From Pyrocephalus nanus (lineage: Eukaryota > Chordata > Aves > Passeriformes > Tyrannidae), in the NCBI GenBank assembly GCA_038380795.1, contig CM076267.1, forward strand, positions 11,825,501 through 11,889,500: a stretch of 64,000 nt of DNA, in the 5' to 3' direction. Shown here one piece after another: positions 27,201-42,200 of this stretch. Positions within the stretch are counted from its first letter, which is position 1. Each line of letters starts with the position of its first letter. The translations under genes and the position numbers were made by a program. Below the pieces are notes generated by a model, which worked only from the letters and a program-made list of their open reading frames with translations, was not told where the DNA came from and did not search any database.

Positions 27201-30200
27201 AAATCGCCATGGTTTTTTGTGTGGTTCAGCTTGACATTAAATCTGCTGTCTGGTTCCCATCTTGGCTTTCTGTAGCTACAGTGTAAAAGTTCTGCACCTT
27301 CCCCTCAGCATTGTGTGGACTTGGCAGTTCCCATCTGCTTTGCCCTCAGTTCTCCTCAGTGGTTTGATTAGGAGCCAGGCAGTTCAAAACAGGAGCAAGA
27401 TAGAGTAGGTTGTGCCAGTGGCAAGAATACAAGTTGAGTTGAGTGTCAATCCTTTGGTTTTAAGTCGTGGCATCTCAATTGGCAAATGTTGCTTAAATGG
27501 GCTTCCTTATGGAAAGGTACTGTGAGTCTGTATGCCAGTGAAATCTGTGCACTGTTGTGCCTTGATCGTCCAGACCCTTCATATATGGGGATTCCCTGAA
27601 CTTCATTAAGGGCTTTGCACATAGAAACCTCAAAAGAAATAAAGTTTTTATAGTCTTGATCGGTATTTCACGTCTAGTGCTGGGGAGGTAGGGCTTGTGC
27701 CATGTTTGTTATACCTGATTAAAAGGAAATCTTTGAAAAGTTTCTGCAGGTTAATCATGAAGTGAATTTTTCAAGGAATATTTTAAAAAAGTGCACAGTG
27801 CTGACTTTCAGTACAGAATAATGGTTCAGAGCGCTTCTGTTATCTGGCTGCCTTTTTTCAAAGTGAGCATAAAGTCAACCCTTTCCCTAAAGGGAGAAGC
27901 ATAAATGCTGGTTTGACCTGAAGCTTGCAAGTTTGAAACAAAATCAGCATTTCCTGAGTCAGGGGCACATTTTTCAGTAATTTTTATTTTTCACCACAAT
28001 GGCAATAAAATGTGTTGGACACCTTGAATGCATTATTAAAGGCTTTGGGAGTAACACAAGTTTAAAGAAATCACCATTCCTGGTTTTTTCTCTGCCTTGA
28101 AGTTCTCCCTTGTCCTCAAGGGCAAGGCTTCATTCGAAGTGCTGACTGACCGTGGTACTGCTCAGGTTTCTTACTTCTCTTGGTCCGTCCCTTTGCAAGA
28201 CCTGAGTTGATTTGCCTGCGCTTATTTTTGTAGGGCAGAGTGGAGCAACTGTTGTTCACTGAGCCCTCTGCTTTGGAAGGAGTTCTTGTGCAAAACCCAG
28301 AGATGGCACAACCTAATGGTTTCCAGTAAGGGTCAGGTCATTTCTGGGGAAAATTATGGTGCAGAGTCAGATTTTACACTAGTGTAATGTTGGACAAGTG
28401 CTGGATATGCATGGTAACCATTCCAGTGGTGATCATAGAAAGTTGTTTACAGATTTATATATAAAGCATGTTTTTAATTGATCTGTGTCTCAGATGTCCA
28501 TGTGTCATTTAGCAGTGATACATATAGGGGGTACTGGAGGTTCTTTCAGGAATGTTTTTCTGCAAGTGGGGCAAAAACCCAGTGCTGGGTACCCTAAATG
28601 CTTTAACCTGATCCATGGAGGGACCATCATCATCCCAGTGCTTCCATATGTAACTTGAGTGGTTGTAGGTATCACTATTCACAGCATGGAACTGATTGAG
28701 TGTGGAGCTGTTACATCCCATTTCTAGACTATTTGAAAGCCATTTTTTTCCGAGTAATGTACAGGCTGAGTGTCACAAAGCCCATGTCTGTTCTGAGCAC
28801 TGGGGAATGGGGATGGTGCAGTATCCACCCAGAGAGCTTGGAGCAATGCTGCCAGGTGAAGCCTCTTGTAAAGCACAAATGTTATCACAGAATCTTCCCT
28901 CACTTGTTCCTTTTTAAAAAATACACAAAACGACCTTCCTGGGTTTCAACATTTGTTAGACATTTCAGGGTTGATTCTGAACCATTGTTGTAAAAATGAC
29001 AGTAACTTTAAGAAATAAAACCAAAACCTCCTAAAAAATCCACAAATGGTTTCTTAACACAAAGCATTTACATGGAGTCTTTCAAAATCCTTTCTGTACC
29101 AACCAATGTGTCACGTATCAAATTTAGATCAAGGGCTCTTTTATGGAAATACTTTTATGGTTTTTGGAAACTAGTTGGGACAGTCCTTATCTGTTCCTTT
29201 GCTGTGCTGTTGTTGTCAGGATGCAGTAATGCTTTTAAAAGCAGCAGAAAAATAATGATTATGAAATATGGATTGCTACATCTGCAGTTTGAGCTAGATA
29301 TGGAGACAAACCCACTTGAAAGCAAAGAAGTTTTGGGAGGGGAGGTGTTTTCTTGAGTTTAACAACAATAGCAAAGTCTAAATAACTTACTTGATATGTT
29401 TTTTTCCAGTCCTGCTTGAAATTAGTTTTTCTGTCTGGGTTAGAATGATAGAGATAAAGCCACACACATAGTTCTATGTGCAAATAACTCTTGGGTGTGA
29501 ATGCAGACTCTTGTTTGCACATGAAATTCTTAGGGAAATGTAGCAGACACATTTGAATTGTATAGTGCAACTACTATATATACATGCTGTACTTGGTATA
29601 TAATATATTTAAAAATCTGTTTGCACAATGCAAGTCCAGTGCAGTGTTTGAAAGGGTGAGGAAACCAGTATCAGTGTTGGCACTTTGTTCCTCCTGTGGG
29701 AGAGCAACTCCTTCTCTCACATTGTTCTCTCTGACACCCATTAGGCCAAAATTGGTGTGCAAATCTACCATTCCAAAAGGAAGCAGAATTTTGTTCCTGG
29801 GCATTCATTCATTCAGAAACTGCTGAAGTTGGTAGGAATCTGTCCACTAACTCTTAGGGGTTTCAGAATAGGAGTTGAGTTCTCTGTTTCTAATCCTGCT
29901 GATAATCACATGTTAATTAAGTTTGACTCTTCAGTTCAGTTTTCTTTTTTAAAGCCACTAGAATTGTTATCAGAAGCTAAACTTGGTTTCTCTTTAAATA
30001 TTTTTTTTTTTTTTAGGTTTTGTATTTGTTAAGGTGGAATACATATTGTCCTGGTTTTCTCCTTCTGAGTCATCTACTGATGGAGACCAAAAAAAAAAAT
30101 TTTTTTCGTAGATGCAGAAAAATCCAGAAAATTTTGAGGATCTTAAGTGGTCTGTGCATAAGAGGAGACATCAGCACCTTCTCACCCTTTCTTGGCCCAT

Positions 30201-33200
30201 ACACATCACTAAATATGTCTTCCATAATGTGTGCTACTGTGGGTAAAGGTGAATTTCAGCTTGAGTTACCCCCCAGGACTTCCTGCAATGCCAAGGCCTC
30301 CTTTTGGCATTCCGGAAGGATGTGAATTCCATTACTGGTTCCTAAGACTGGTCAGTTTAACTTTTTGTCTTACAACGATGCCCTCCTGATGAGAGAGATG
30401 AGGAGAAGCCTTGAGGTTTCTGACAAGAGTGTGACATCTGTCTGCTTCCTTCCCTAAGCAATTCTTCCCCCAAGCCCATGGTGGGGCTCGGGGTCCGTGC
30501 CTTGTTAACGAGTCACAGGGTGGCTCTGCTCATCTGTGTGTAGCTGTGCCTGTGCCAAACTTGCACAGGATGGGAGTGAGCCAGCAGAAAGCTCTAGGGC
30601 TGCCTCTGACTGTGTATCAGGCTGACTGTTTGTAAGAGACAAGACTGTCCTAGAGCAGAGGAGAACTGCAGTCTTCCTGATGATAAGACCTCAGCAGCTT
30701 GTTTGGTGACTGCTGGGCCCACGTGGATGTGCTCAGAGCTTGTTTAGTTGAGCCATTGATTTAAAAGTTTTGTTTGTGTTTTCCTAGTTTTATGCTAATG
30801 ATTTCTTCTCTCTCTCATTTATAAGCAATGGTTTGAATGTACATGCCTGTATTTTGCCTACTGAGCTGCTTTAAAACTAGGTGCTGGTGGAGAGGTTTGA
30901 AGTAGAGCTGTTTTGTGGGCTTTTCCCCTCGCAGACAAGTTTAGCCTTTCTTCTCAAAGTTAAGCATCTCCTTGTCTCTTCGTGTCTGGCAGAAACTTGC
31001 AGACCATGTTATGAATATTATGAGAGCTCACAGAAGAATGTAGCTCCCAATTGTTCAGCCTGGGCTGCTTGCCATTGTCTTGTCCTGCATGTGTACCTTA
31101 TGTGAAGTGGGGTTTTTTTGGGTGGGAAGTGTGTGTCTCCCTGTTCATATTTCTCTGTATGCTTATGGTAGAGACAGAGGGCAGGAGATGAATATCTATA
31201 ACTAGTGGGTGCAGTTGTCTAGACTCTTCTCTTACCTGCTATGGGTTTTTTCCCTTTTATTTTTGTGCCTGAAACTTGAAGTCATCCTCTGAATGCAGGA
31301 TAGCACTGGCATGAGTCCTGAGAAACAACTTCAGATTTGGCTGGGAACAGACGTGTTGAAAAGTACTGATGGAGGCTTTCTTTGTGTTACTCTTTAATTA
31401 TCATTTGTTTCCCATTAACTAGAGACAGATAATTGAAGCTTAGCACTGGAAAGAATATTCTGTAGGAAACAGCCCTGCCCCAGGATGGGGATAAACTGAT
31501 GACCCTGTAAGCTTTCCTAGCTCAAATGTCTGTGGCTTTTTCATGAGGAAAGGACCAAAAAAGGACCAAGAACACTTTATACCCTTTCTCTTCTTAAATA
31601 AAGAGAAGGCACACAGAATCATTTTTCCACAACATTGATTGTGTTAAATGGAACTCTCCATTACAAGTAAAGTTACACTGATCTCTGGATAAATATGAGG
31701 GATCTGTAAACAGGGAAAATTCAATGAGCCTGAAATAAAAGCGTGGTCAGACTGCATTGACAGACTGTCATGGGAGTGCATGCCAGCCTGCCTGGGGGGA
31801 GCAGGATATAAAGCACCCAATAGCTAGTTGGAAATCCCAGTGATGGAATTTGGGAGGGCATCTGTCACACCTGTCTCTGAAAGTGTGATCACCTTCTCAG
31901 AAAGTAATAATTTGGTATAGGAATCTGCATTGAGGAGACTGAAATTTTTTGTTGTTGATCCTTTATAAAGAAGCTACTATAGAACAGAAACAAAGGCTAT
32001 AGAGAGGTAATATTTTTAATTAAACTGGTTGATAGCATTAGAGAGAGCAAAGAAGTTTTTGGACTCATGGACTGTGGCTGTTTCCACTCCTTCCCCTGCG
32101 TCTCAGCCAGCCCAATAAAAGGTGTTGCCTCTCCCCGTAAAATTCTTTCGTATACCCTGGGTAATTGTGTGTGTAGTGTGTTAGATACTGCTGCTGCCTT
32201 TTATTAACTGTATGATTGTCTTTGAATTCCTCCAGGTCGGATCCGTACGAGGAGACAGAGCTCTGGCAGTGCCACAAGTGTCACCTCAACACCTGCCGAT
32301 ACTCGAGGCCGCAGCCGGGCTAAAGTAGTTTCCCAGTCCCAGCGTAAGAATTATTTTATTCCTAGGGGAGCAGAACAAATAGTTATTAATATTCTTCTCT
32401 TAAATTGCAGTAGCATCAGCTGAGAATTGGGCTCACTTGTGATAATAATGTTTGACATGTAATGAAATGAATCCCCAGGTAGCCGGTGTGTGCTCCTGCT
32501 GACAGAGAGGGCCCCAAATCCGAGTGCTAAGTTGCTGCCTTTTTTTACCAGTTGTGCAGCAGAATCTCGTGTTGCTGTCATCTGTAGAACTAAATAACTG
32601 GCTCTGAGTCCTGCTGAGACCCCCCCTGTGGCTGTAGCTGACTGCTGTCCTGGGGTCTTGCCCTGCCAAGCTTCTCCTGCTTATGTGACTCTATTTCTGT
32701 ATGTGTGACACGTGAGCTGTCTAAAATTAATGGGATTTGGCATCAGTTTAAAACAGGACATTATCTATTTTGTGTAGATATGGGGAAAAGGATTCTGCTT
32801 TGATTCACATGACACATCTGAGCTCTCTGGCTTCTTGAAGGCATGGTTTTCCCCCAGGAGCCACACATACGGTGCTGCTGCATATTTGTCATGTGAATCT
32901 AAGGAGAATTTTGTCACTCAGACTTTAAAAGGAATTGGGGTTAGGGAGAAAGCTAGTCCCTGTTTTGAGGACCTTCAGCCTTGTGGGTAGAAGGAGATGG
33001 GGTTTGTGGAAGGAAGGATCTGTCTGTTCTGAGGACTTGTGTTGCTTTGTACCCCTATTTAAAAGCCCTTCTCTGTTCATTCTCTCATTGCTTTGCTCTG
33101 TCACGCTGGAGGGGTGAAGAAGGAGTTTGTAGCCTTATGTTAGGCTGGGAGAGCTGAAGAAAGTAGTAGTACATTGAGGATGGGGCCAAATGAAAATCTT

Positions 33201-36200
33201 TACATTGAGGTCTTGAAGATATATTTGGGCTTAGGTATGCTGATCTAAATGGATTTCTTCAATTTTGATCCTTAAACTGATCTAAAGCCAGAAATTACCC
33301 TTTTTTCCTTAACTTACTTTGCTGAAAAATGGTCAGACCACACGAGACAAGTCTCAGAAGTATTTAAAGAATAGTTAAATATCCGAAAGTTTCAAATATT
33401 ATGGACTTTTTTTTTATAGAATACGTTATGAAAATTTAGGATGATCATATCTGAATCTGCTGCTTTGGTCTAGTTTGCTAAATCCTGTTTCCAGCCTAGC
33501 CAAATCAGATGCGTTCTTTATCCTTAAGCCAAGTTGTTTGAAATACTTGAATTCAAATATAATACAGTCACAGGACCAAATTCTCCATGCCCACACAGTG
33601 GGTAGCCATGCTGCAATTCTGCAGACTGGACTGGCGTGTAATTTAGAGCAGAACTTGGGTCTCGGTGTCTTGGCTGACATTTTACTAAAGTAGCTGATAA
33701 ACCTTGGGAAATTTAGTTGCATCTGCACATTAACTCACTGCATTCTGCAGAGGCTTTAGGAGTGACATGTTTGTAAATAAATCTGTCTGTATTGTGTATA
33801 GCATAAACCGCATGCTGAACGCTGTATTGTCTTGCTGTCTTTTAATCCACTTTTTGCCTGTCCCTTGGTCTGCCCTCATAATCAAGGATCCAGATCAGCT
33901 AATCCTGCTGGTGGTAAGAAACATTTTCCCTTTCTTGCTTTCTCATGTTATTTCCTTCACATATTTTAACTGCTCAGCTTTTAGCATCCCTCATTCTCTC
34001 CTAACCGTAAGATTTAAAAAGCGTTTTCATAAAGTCCTAAGTCAAAATGTGTCTGGTGGGTGACTTTGCTTTCTCCCACCCAAACATGGTAAGCATATGC
34101 TCTACACGTTGAAGCTGGCTCACTGCTGCAGCTTCAACCCCAGGTGCTAAATTCTGCTTCCAGTTACTTCAGTGCAACCCTGCTGACATCAGTGAGATCG
34201 CAGCAGTGTAACTGAGAAGAGCCTTGGTTTTAGGTTGTGGTGCTCTGTGTAAGACTGGCATCTGTCACTTTGGGGTGGGGAGAATGGAGCCAGCACCACA
34301 TACACTATTGGAGTATATTTAATTGATTCAGAATGGCTTTGAAATTGGAGGGGACAAGTAAGTGTGTAATACATGTGTTATGGCATTGTCCATGAGACTA
34401 AAAGAATTGTGTATCTTCTAAAATTAAGACAGAAGAACAGTCTTTAACTCTTGCTAGTATTAATAGTGTCTGGAAATGAAATTTTTGTGAGATGTGTAGA
34501 TACTTTTCAGAAAGAAACCAACATGAGACTTTATATACATAAAGAAGCAAAAAAAAAAACCCAAAAAAACACCTATTACTCTTACAGTATTACTTCTTTA
34601 TGATTACCTTTAAGCTAACATTACCTAATTTTCAAACAACTTAGCAAATGAAGACCACAGGGAAAAAAAAGGAAGTATAAGTCATCTGAACAGCAAAACT
34701 GTTTCAGATAGAGATAACTACTGCAGTTGGAATGTAAACATGTAAATTAATCTTGGTTAGTAGACTCTCTTGCAGACAACAAGGCTTAGAAGAAATGTAA
34801 ACTTGCCATGGACTATTCAAACAGAGAAGAAAAAATAAAACAGGCCAACTATTCGACTTGCTAAAAGTTTTCTTCATTGGAAAAATAAATAGCTTAGGTT
34901 TAACAACCAGACCTGAGTAAGCCAGCATCTCTATAAATGTGACAGGCTCACGTGGTTTACCCTTTATTGTGCTGATCTCTTCAGATGTGGTGGGGTTTTT
35001 ATGTTAGTTGGGTTTTGTTTTTTTCATTTATTTTCCTTCACTGAATTACTGTAGGAAAGTAATGCCACCGCTGTAGCGTAGCATGAGGATGCCTGAGCTG
35101 CTTTGCAGCAGGTGACCTGTGCCAGAAGCCAGCAGCTGCAGCTCAGCTCTTCACACAGGCTCGTTGGTGTTGCTCTGTGAGGAGGAGAAGCAGCCTGTGA
35201 ATTCCATATTGCTGCAGCAGGGCTGTCCTAGCACCTCCACAAGCTCTCATAAAGCCACCTGGGGTGTTCAAATGCAGCAGTGTCTGGGCTTGATCCCCAG
35301 TGGAAAGCACAGTTCATAGAGGCAGGGTTACTGATGTCCATGTTTATTGTCCATGGGCTTTCCTCGTTCTTCCTTCAAGCCTGTAGGGAACGCTCCCATT
35401 AGTTTGTTGAGTGATCTGGATCAAATTTTTATAGGGAGCTGGTTGTGTTGCAGTTTTGCTGTCAGCATGCTTAAAATCTTGGGGGGTTTTAATTGTTCTT
35501 CCCTTATTTCTGGTTCTCTTCTAGCTGGCAGCCGGTCCAGTTCTCCGGGTAAGCTCTTAGGAAGCTCCTATGGTGGCCTGAGCGGTGGAACATCCAGAGT
35601 CCAGCCAGTGCCATCATCTTCAGAGAAGCGCAGCAAGATCCCTCGGAGCCAGGGATGCAGTCGAGAGACGAGTCCCAACAGAATAGGACTAGGTAAGAAC
35701 AGTCACTGCAGTGACATGCTGACCAGCATGCTTGAAGGAGGGGCTTTCCTGTTGACCAGGAAACTGTTTGTGTTATTGTTATTCTTCTGAATTTTTCAGC
35801 TGACGAGTTAATGTGATTGTGGTTTATTGGAGAGTAATTTTAATTTTCCAGGTTGAGCTATACTTTCAAAGTAAACCTAAAGATGTCATGATGTGTCTTC
35901 TGTTTGAAATTCAACATGAGTGATGTTATTAGATCAGACAGCAAAAACAGTTGTCGTGAATAACCGTCACAGCAAAAAGACCTCATTTGGTATCAACGTC
36001 TCAGTCCTAAAATGAGTTGAGCAGTCTTTACAGTCAGTTGGAATCAAAGGCAAAAAGCACCTTCTTGGATTATTTTAGAAATTTTGCAGCTTAAATGGTT
36101 TGCTTCTTCCATCCTTAATGTCTTGGAGCCGCATTCTTAGACAACATTTTAGACTTCTGCTTTAATTTTTCTGCTTTCAATATTCTTGTGTCAGTAACTG

Positions 36201-39200
36201 TTATGTAAATGTTCTGTAATAGTTTCTATTTTCAAATTTTATCAGCAGATTCATTTTTTTTAATTCAGGTGAGTAAACATCAAATATAAAACTTCTGTGT
36301 ATGCGAATTGAGGTGAAAAGGTATTCAGTGTGCTGTCTGAACATTTTCATTTTTTAATAGAAATTGTTTTATAAGTTTGCAGCTAATGTAGAAGAAGAAC
36401 ACTTTAAATGATACTTTTATCTCCAAAGACTTTACTGTTGGGTTGAAATTGATTGAAATTATAGCCTTACTGTTGGCAGTTAAATTCATAACTGTTATCT
36501 TTGCAAATGTATTTTACATTTAGATTACCTTTTTATTTAGAGTAGATTGTTAATAGAGAAGTATCTTATTCATTCTTCCAGTATAGTGAAATGATTTTAA
36601 AGCACCTGAGTGCATATGCCATTATGATTCATAAAAAATACTTCATGTTCATTGTGATTGCTTTTCCAAATTCTGTGTTCTTCTCATGTCTGATCTATTT
36701 TATGGCCTCTGTATGAAGTCACTGTGCTTTTCTGCTCACTGCTTTTAAAATGTAAAGTGCTTACGAAATACTGGAGATAATTGTTCTGCCATCACTCTGT
36801 AGGAGAGCATTGTTTTTTAGGAGGAAGCAAAGAATAATAGATAGTACCATCACCCATGCTTGAGCTGATCATCACGTTATGTGGTTTGATTTGAGGCAGT
36901 CTCGAGCATCTGAAGGGAAATTGCCTTGTGTAAAATCCTCACTCTTGGGTTGCCTGCTTTCAGGTACATTACTGGAGCCTTGAATTCATTTGAAAGTAAT
37001 TTGTGTCTCATTTCTCTGGTGTGCTCCCGGAGAAGACCAACAGTGCTTGTTCTTTGAGAGTGGGAGAGAGCTCTGACTTGTATCAAGTGTGTGGCTTGCA
37101 CCTGCCCTCTCAGGGTTGATGGCCACAGCCTGTTCTTTTTGGACTGTTAGGGGAACAGGAGTGCCTGACACTTGTGTTGCCTTTTCTGCTCAGTTGCAGA
37201 AATTCAGAGCTTCTGAGCTGTCAGCTATATATCATTATTCCATTGTATTTATTACTTCATAGCATAGTAGCTAACAGTATTTTATGCTTTCTTATTATGT
37301 TGCTTCAGCCTCTATATTTCCTTGATATTTTATTTTGCTTGTTCATTTCATTAGACTCCCACTCACCTTGGTTTTCAATACAGGAACCATCCACTGGAGT
37401 TTTTCAGGCCCTCCTGGGGCAGTAGCAAATTAATAGAGCCTCTGCATGTGGATACCTGTTAACATCAGTATCTTGCTTCTAGCTTAGATTTCCATGATGA
37501 CCACAGGTATCCATGAAAAATGTTCCTTCTGTGTGCTGGAAACCTTGAAGAAATTGTTTTCAAAGAGGCACGTTTGGTGTGCCGAGGTCCTGCATGGTCA
37601 CCTGTATAGCCCTGCTTATGACACTTCAGTTTTAAGCTTCCCTTTGCTGTCTCCTCAGTGAGTTTTATTAGTGTGATAGTTGGGGAAGGAGGAGTATAGT
37701 CCACATAATCTTGAGCTTTTCTTTGGGTCCCTTGAAGGAAGTCATCTCCTCAAAAAGGTGATGTCCATTTCCCATGGATTGAAAGTTATCTGCCTGAAGT
37801 TAATTCTGTTGGATGCTCAGCAGATTGTGTGGCACAGCTGGATCTGAAAGGAGTGAGAGATTCGAGTTTGTCATTTTCCAATAAGTGGAGCAGGCACAGC
37901 TGGCTATCAGTTTCATGCAGGTTCTGCCATGAGTGTTTATTGGAAAGCTGGAGGCAGTTCTTCACTTTCCTCTACAGGGTCTACCCCACTGCAGAGCTTT
38001 CCTTTGGCAGTTTTGGCAGCATTTCATACTCTTTAAACTACTGGTATTGATGTAAAGAAAGCCTCTGCTGATTTTAGTCTCCACTTAAGAATCATTAAAA
38101 TTCACACCCCAATGAAATACAAGTTTCTTCCAAGTGGTAGATTGGTAAACAGGGGCACTATCATGTTCTGCTGGTGATATTTACATCTGTTGTGTTCCAC
38201 TGGTGTGTTTTAATAATGATGTGAGCCATGTCTAAGTGCTGTGACTTTCCAGATGAAGTTGGTAAAACTTAGATGTACCGTACACATTAGAAAGTTGGGA
38301 TATTATTAAAAACAACCCATCCTTGTCCTGTCCTAGACTCTCACAGCAGATCTGGCTGTGGGCACACTGTCTGCTTTCATTCTGCTTACTCCTTTTAATC
38401 CATTTTGCTACTCATTTACTTGATTTCTGTCCAACTTTTGGGGGTTGAGAATTCTCAAATTGAGACTTTTGTCTGTTGTCTCTGCCTTTGCTGCCTTCAG
38501 TGCAGAGACAGGCTGTCACAGTATGAGAGACTTCTCTAAATTACAACACTGCTGGCCCTTACTGCTGGCAGTGTCTAAAGCAAATACTCTGAGCAGCTGA
38601 TACACAATCTTGTCTACACAGCACAGTATTAAAAACATGAGGCAGGTGCCTGGGAGTCCACAACAGACTCATCTTTCAGTTCTTTTTGATCCATTCTTTT
38701 TTTCCTTTTTTTCTGTGTTTGTATCCAGTAACATGCAACCCTTTTGTTTGACCATTACTCATAAAGTAAGCAGTGTTTGGTTTTGAGTGCTCTGTTTGTG
38801 CAGTCAGTATTGTGCTTCATCAGTAGCACTGCCTACTAGTCTGTTCTCATGCAGTTACAGTGCAGTTTCTTCATACTTCATGCTCCTGCTGTTAGCTGTT
38901 ATGGAAGGAGAATGTATTGTGTGCATCCATTAATTTTATTAATCATTCACATCTCTCCCTCTCTTAAGAGCCTTTACTGTTTTTAGTAGGGTAGAAAAGT
39001 AGAAAAGACTGGCAGATCTTCTCTGCTTAAGAGAAATGACTGCTTGTGCAAACCTGATGTGAAGGCTGCCATTATTTACATCTAAGCATGAGACCCAAGA
39101 ATGAGAAGTTTGCTTTTAGAGAGTCTGCAATTTCAAGCAAGTATTTGTGTGGAAGACTCTGGTGTGTTACTTTTACTTGTAGTTCACCTGTTAGCTTTTT

Positions 39201-42200
39201 TCCTTGTACATCTGAGGTGAGATTATTGTACTCATGGACCCTAATTTCATCCAGTTCTTATAATTTAGTCTGTCTTATTTATTATAAGACCATTTAACTC
39301 ACTCAAAACCATTAGACATTATGGTGGTCTAATCATCTTGTTTAATAGCTCATCTTGTATTGTCTGACATCAAAGGTCAACCATCAGAACCATTAATTCA
39401 GCTGAGAGATATGAACTGGGTTCTGCAAAACTGGAAGGGATTTCACAAACCAAGAATCTGGCAAAGTTTCTATTTGAATTGAAAAACCCAAATCTGAAGG
39501 TTTCTATTTTGTTCTGTACTGTTTTGCTTGAAGGATACTAACACACCCAGTGTATGTGAGACCACAGAAAAACTCTGGAGGAGCTTTATTAGCTTGAGTC
39601 TAGGCATATAAGTTCTCTATAAAAACCAGTATTTATAAGAATATATATATGTATTCTGAAGCATGCAAATGACTTTTTTTTTTTAAAAGAGAGATACTGT
39701 CAAATTATTAGTGTGTTCATATTATGCATATGTACCTCTGCTGTGTTGTCATCAAAGCTGGCAGATTAGGTTTTACTTTGTGCATGAGAAAATTCTTAAA
39801 TGGCTTTTCCTAAACACTTAAAATATGCTACTGCCTTTTCAAAACAGCAAAGGAAATCTCTCTTGTCATTAAATTCTTCAAGGTAAACTCCTGACAATTA
39901 ACTGCTGTTCTTTTCCCTAAGAAAACATTGTGTTCTTTATCAGGTATAAAGCTTACTAAATAACTTTCTGCAAACATCTTCCAAACATGTAGGATTTCAA
40001 ACATCTGCAAACGTGTAGGGTTTTGTGAAAGTAAAGAGTATAGTTTAAAGCTTCCCTTCAGTGTGCACACATCTCAAACTGTGTGCATATAAAACTATAA
40101 ATACAAATTGCTTTTAGAAATGCTTGAGGAGCAGAAGTTAGCTTCTGTTAATATCTGAAGCTCTGATGCTCTCTTCAAATTCAAATCACTTTTTAACCTG
40201 TCTTTCACGTATTCAGGTTCTAAATGCTTTTTTCCCAGTACCTTTCATTAGAGAAAGATACCTCTGCAAGTCTGTACAGTACACCTTTTTTTTCCTTAGG
40301 ACATTTGTTCATGGCAAAACTATCCTTGTGAAAGGCAAATCTATGTAGAAATAGCATATAGGTATCATGATTACCTAAAAAAATTATCATCTGCTGTTTT
40401 GTTCCAGAAGGGTGTTTCTCTTATAATTAAGGAAGAAATATTCCAGAAGGGTTTTTTTCAGCCTCATCTGTTTTGCAACAGTAGAGCTCCCCTAAATGAT
40501 TGAAGATTGCTGCTCTACTTGAATAACAAAACTTGGATTGCTTAAGACAAAAACAGACTGTCAGCCAGACATTAATGCTGCTCAAATTTCACATCACAAA
40601 CACCGCTCCGCATGTAAGGTAGTTGGTTTGTAAAGAGCCTGAGGAGGCTGCTGCAGATTGTAATTACTAATGTAATAATTACCGTAACTAACAGAAATGT
40701 GACTTGACTTTGAGCTTTCTGTCCTCATTAAACTTGTTCACCTTCTCTGAAACTCTCCATGCTGCATGCTAGCACGGAGCAGTCGTATCCCCCGACCCAG
40801 CATGAGTCAGGGGTGCAGTCGTGATACCAGCCGTGAGAGCAGTCGAGATACAAGCCCTGCTCGGGGCTTTCCTCCACTTGGTGAGTACATGTAGGCATTG
40901 GAGCTTTAAGGGTCAATATTTTTTTGCCTTTTTCCCTTGTTGTGATTGCCCCAAGACACTGCTAGGTGGAATGAGCTCTTTCCTGTCCTCTGGATTCCTG
41001 ACACTCCTGCTTTCCAACCCTGTTTTTTTCCCCTCTGTTTTCTTCTGCATGCTTCAATTCTGGTTCTCAGTGTTTCATTGTTAGTAGGAAAATAGTTTAG
41101 TTTGAACTTTTGCAATTTTTAGTTTCATAAAATCAGCTTGTACGGGGCTGCTGTGCTTCGCTTTACAACACTGATCGAAATCTATGGGAGGGCAAACCTG
41201 GATCTTCTAGGTCACAGTGAAGTAGTTGGTAGCATTGTAGTCTGTTGTTGAGTGACTCTTAATTGTTCACAATCTGACTTTCTTACAGCTAGATACAGTT
41301 ACAGTATATAATTTCTATATTAAATCCTCCATCAGAGATAGCAGCTCTCTTTTTGTAGAGGTTTTAAAGAACATTGTTAATCATCAGTTTAGTGGCAGAT
41401 GCTGTTTTAGTTGGAAACTTTATCAAGCAGCTTAAAATCATGCAAAGACCGAGGTTTTAAAGGAGCATCATTGAAGTGCAGTTTAAGTGTACAGTACAAA
41501 TAGAGAATCTCATTACAGTTACCACATGCAGAAGTTTTTCTGCACAATGCTGAATACAGCAAGATAGTTAATGTTTCTGATCAAATACCATGTCATATAT
41601 TCAACCAAATACATTACTTGTATCAAAGACCTGCCATCTCAGACATGAAATATGGTTGATCTCCAGGACTTCTTTGTTTATGTAGTAATTTGATGAAGAA
41701 TGGTGTTACAGGATCTGTTTTGCACATAGTGACAAAATTAGGATATATGATACAGTGTGCAAGTGGAACATAGCACAAGTTAATATTGGAGGGGCTTTTG
41801 GGTTCAAAGACTTCATTATATTGAGCTATAAAATAATAATTTGCTTTATCTCTAATATCTCAAATTTTGGTGAAAAATGGGAGGAGTTCAACTTTGCGTT
41901 CATAACTTGGTTCATAGCTCTTTAAAATAAATGGATGAACTTTTTCTGATTGAATAAAGCTGATTTGATACTAGAGCTATAAAAAGACAGTAAATACACA
42001 ACTGCAGCTCATTTTTATAGTTAACTTGCCTAGCTTCAATTTTGGATGAGCCTTTTTTCCTCCAGCCAAAATGTATAAGCAGGCTGGATTTCAGGGTTAA
42101 CTCATCAGTGTTCTACGTCACTGTGCTGTGCTTTGTTTATTTTATTGAAAATATGGTAGTTGAAATGTTGTCTTGAGCCCTTGTTCTGAAAAATAAAATG

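Larger units (their letters stand above)
25160..32235 (+). other. Longest intron wholly inside the gene here (7.1 kb)
   Basis: Holds the paired TGCATG near its start, an A-rich low-complexity stretch at 25453-25535 and a 14-base T run at 30001-30014. No exon with linker-like coding and matching phase was recognised. Open frames here (up to about 100 codons) occur on both strands and look random. Confidence 0.75.

Noticed and set aside
28696..28993. Overlapping plus-strand frames in the 7-kb intron
   Set aside because: Two frames are open over the same bases, with no splice-site support and no linker-like composition.
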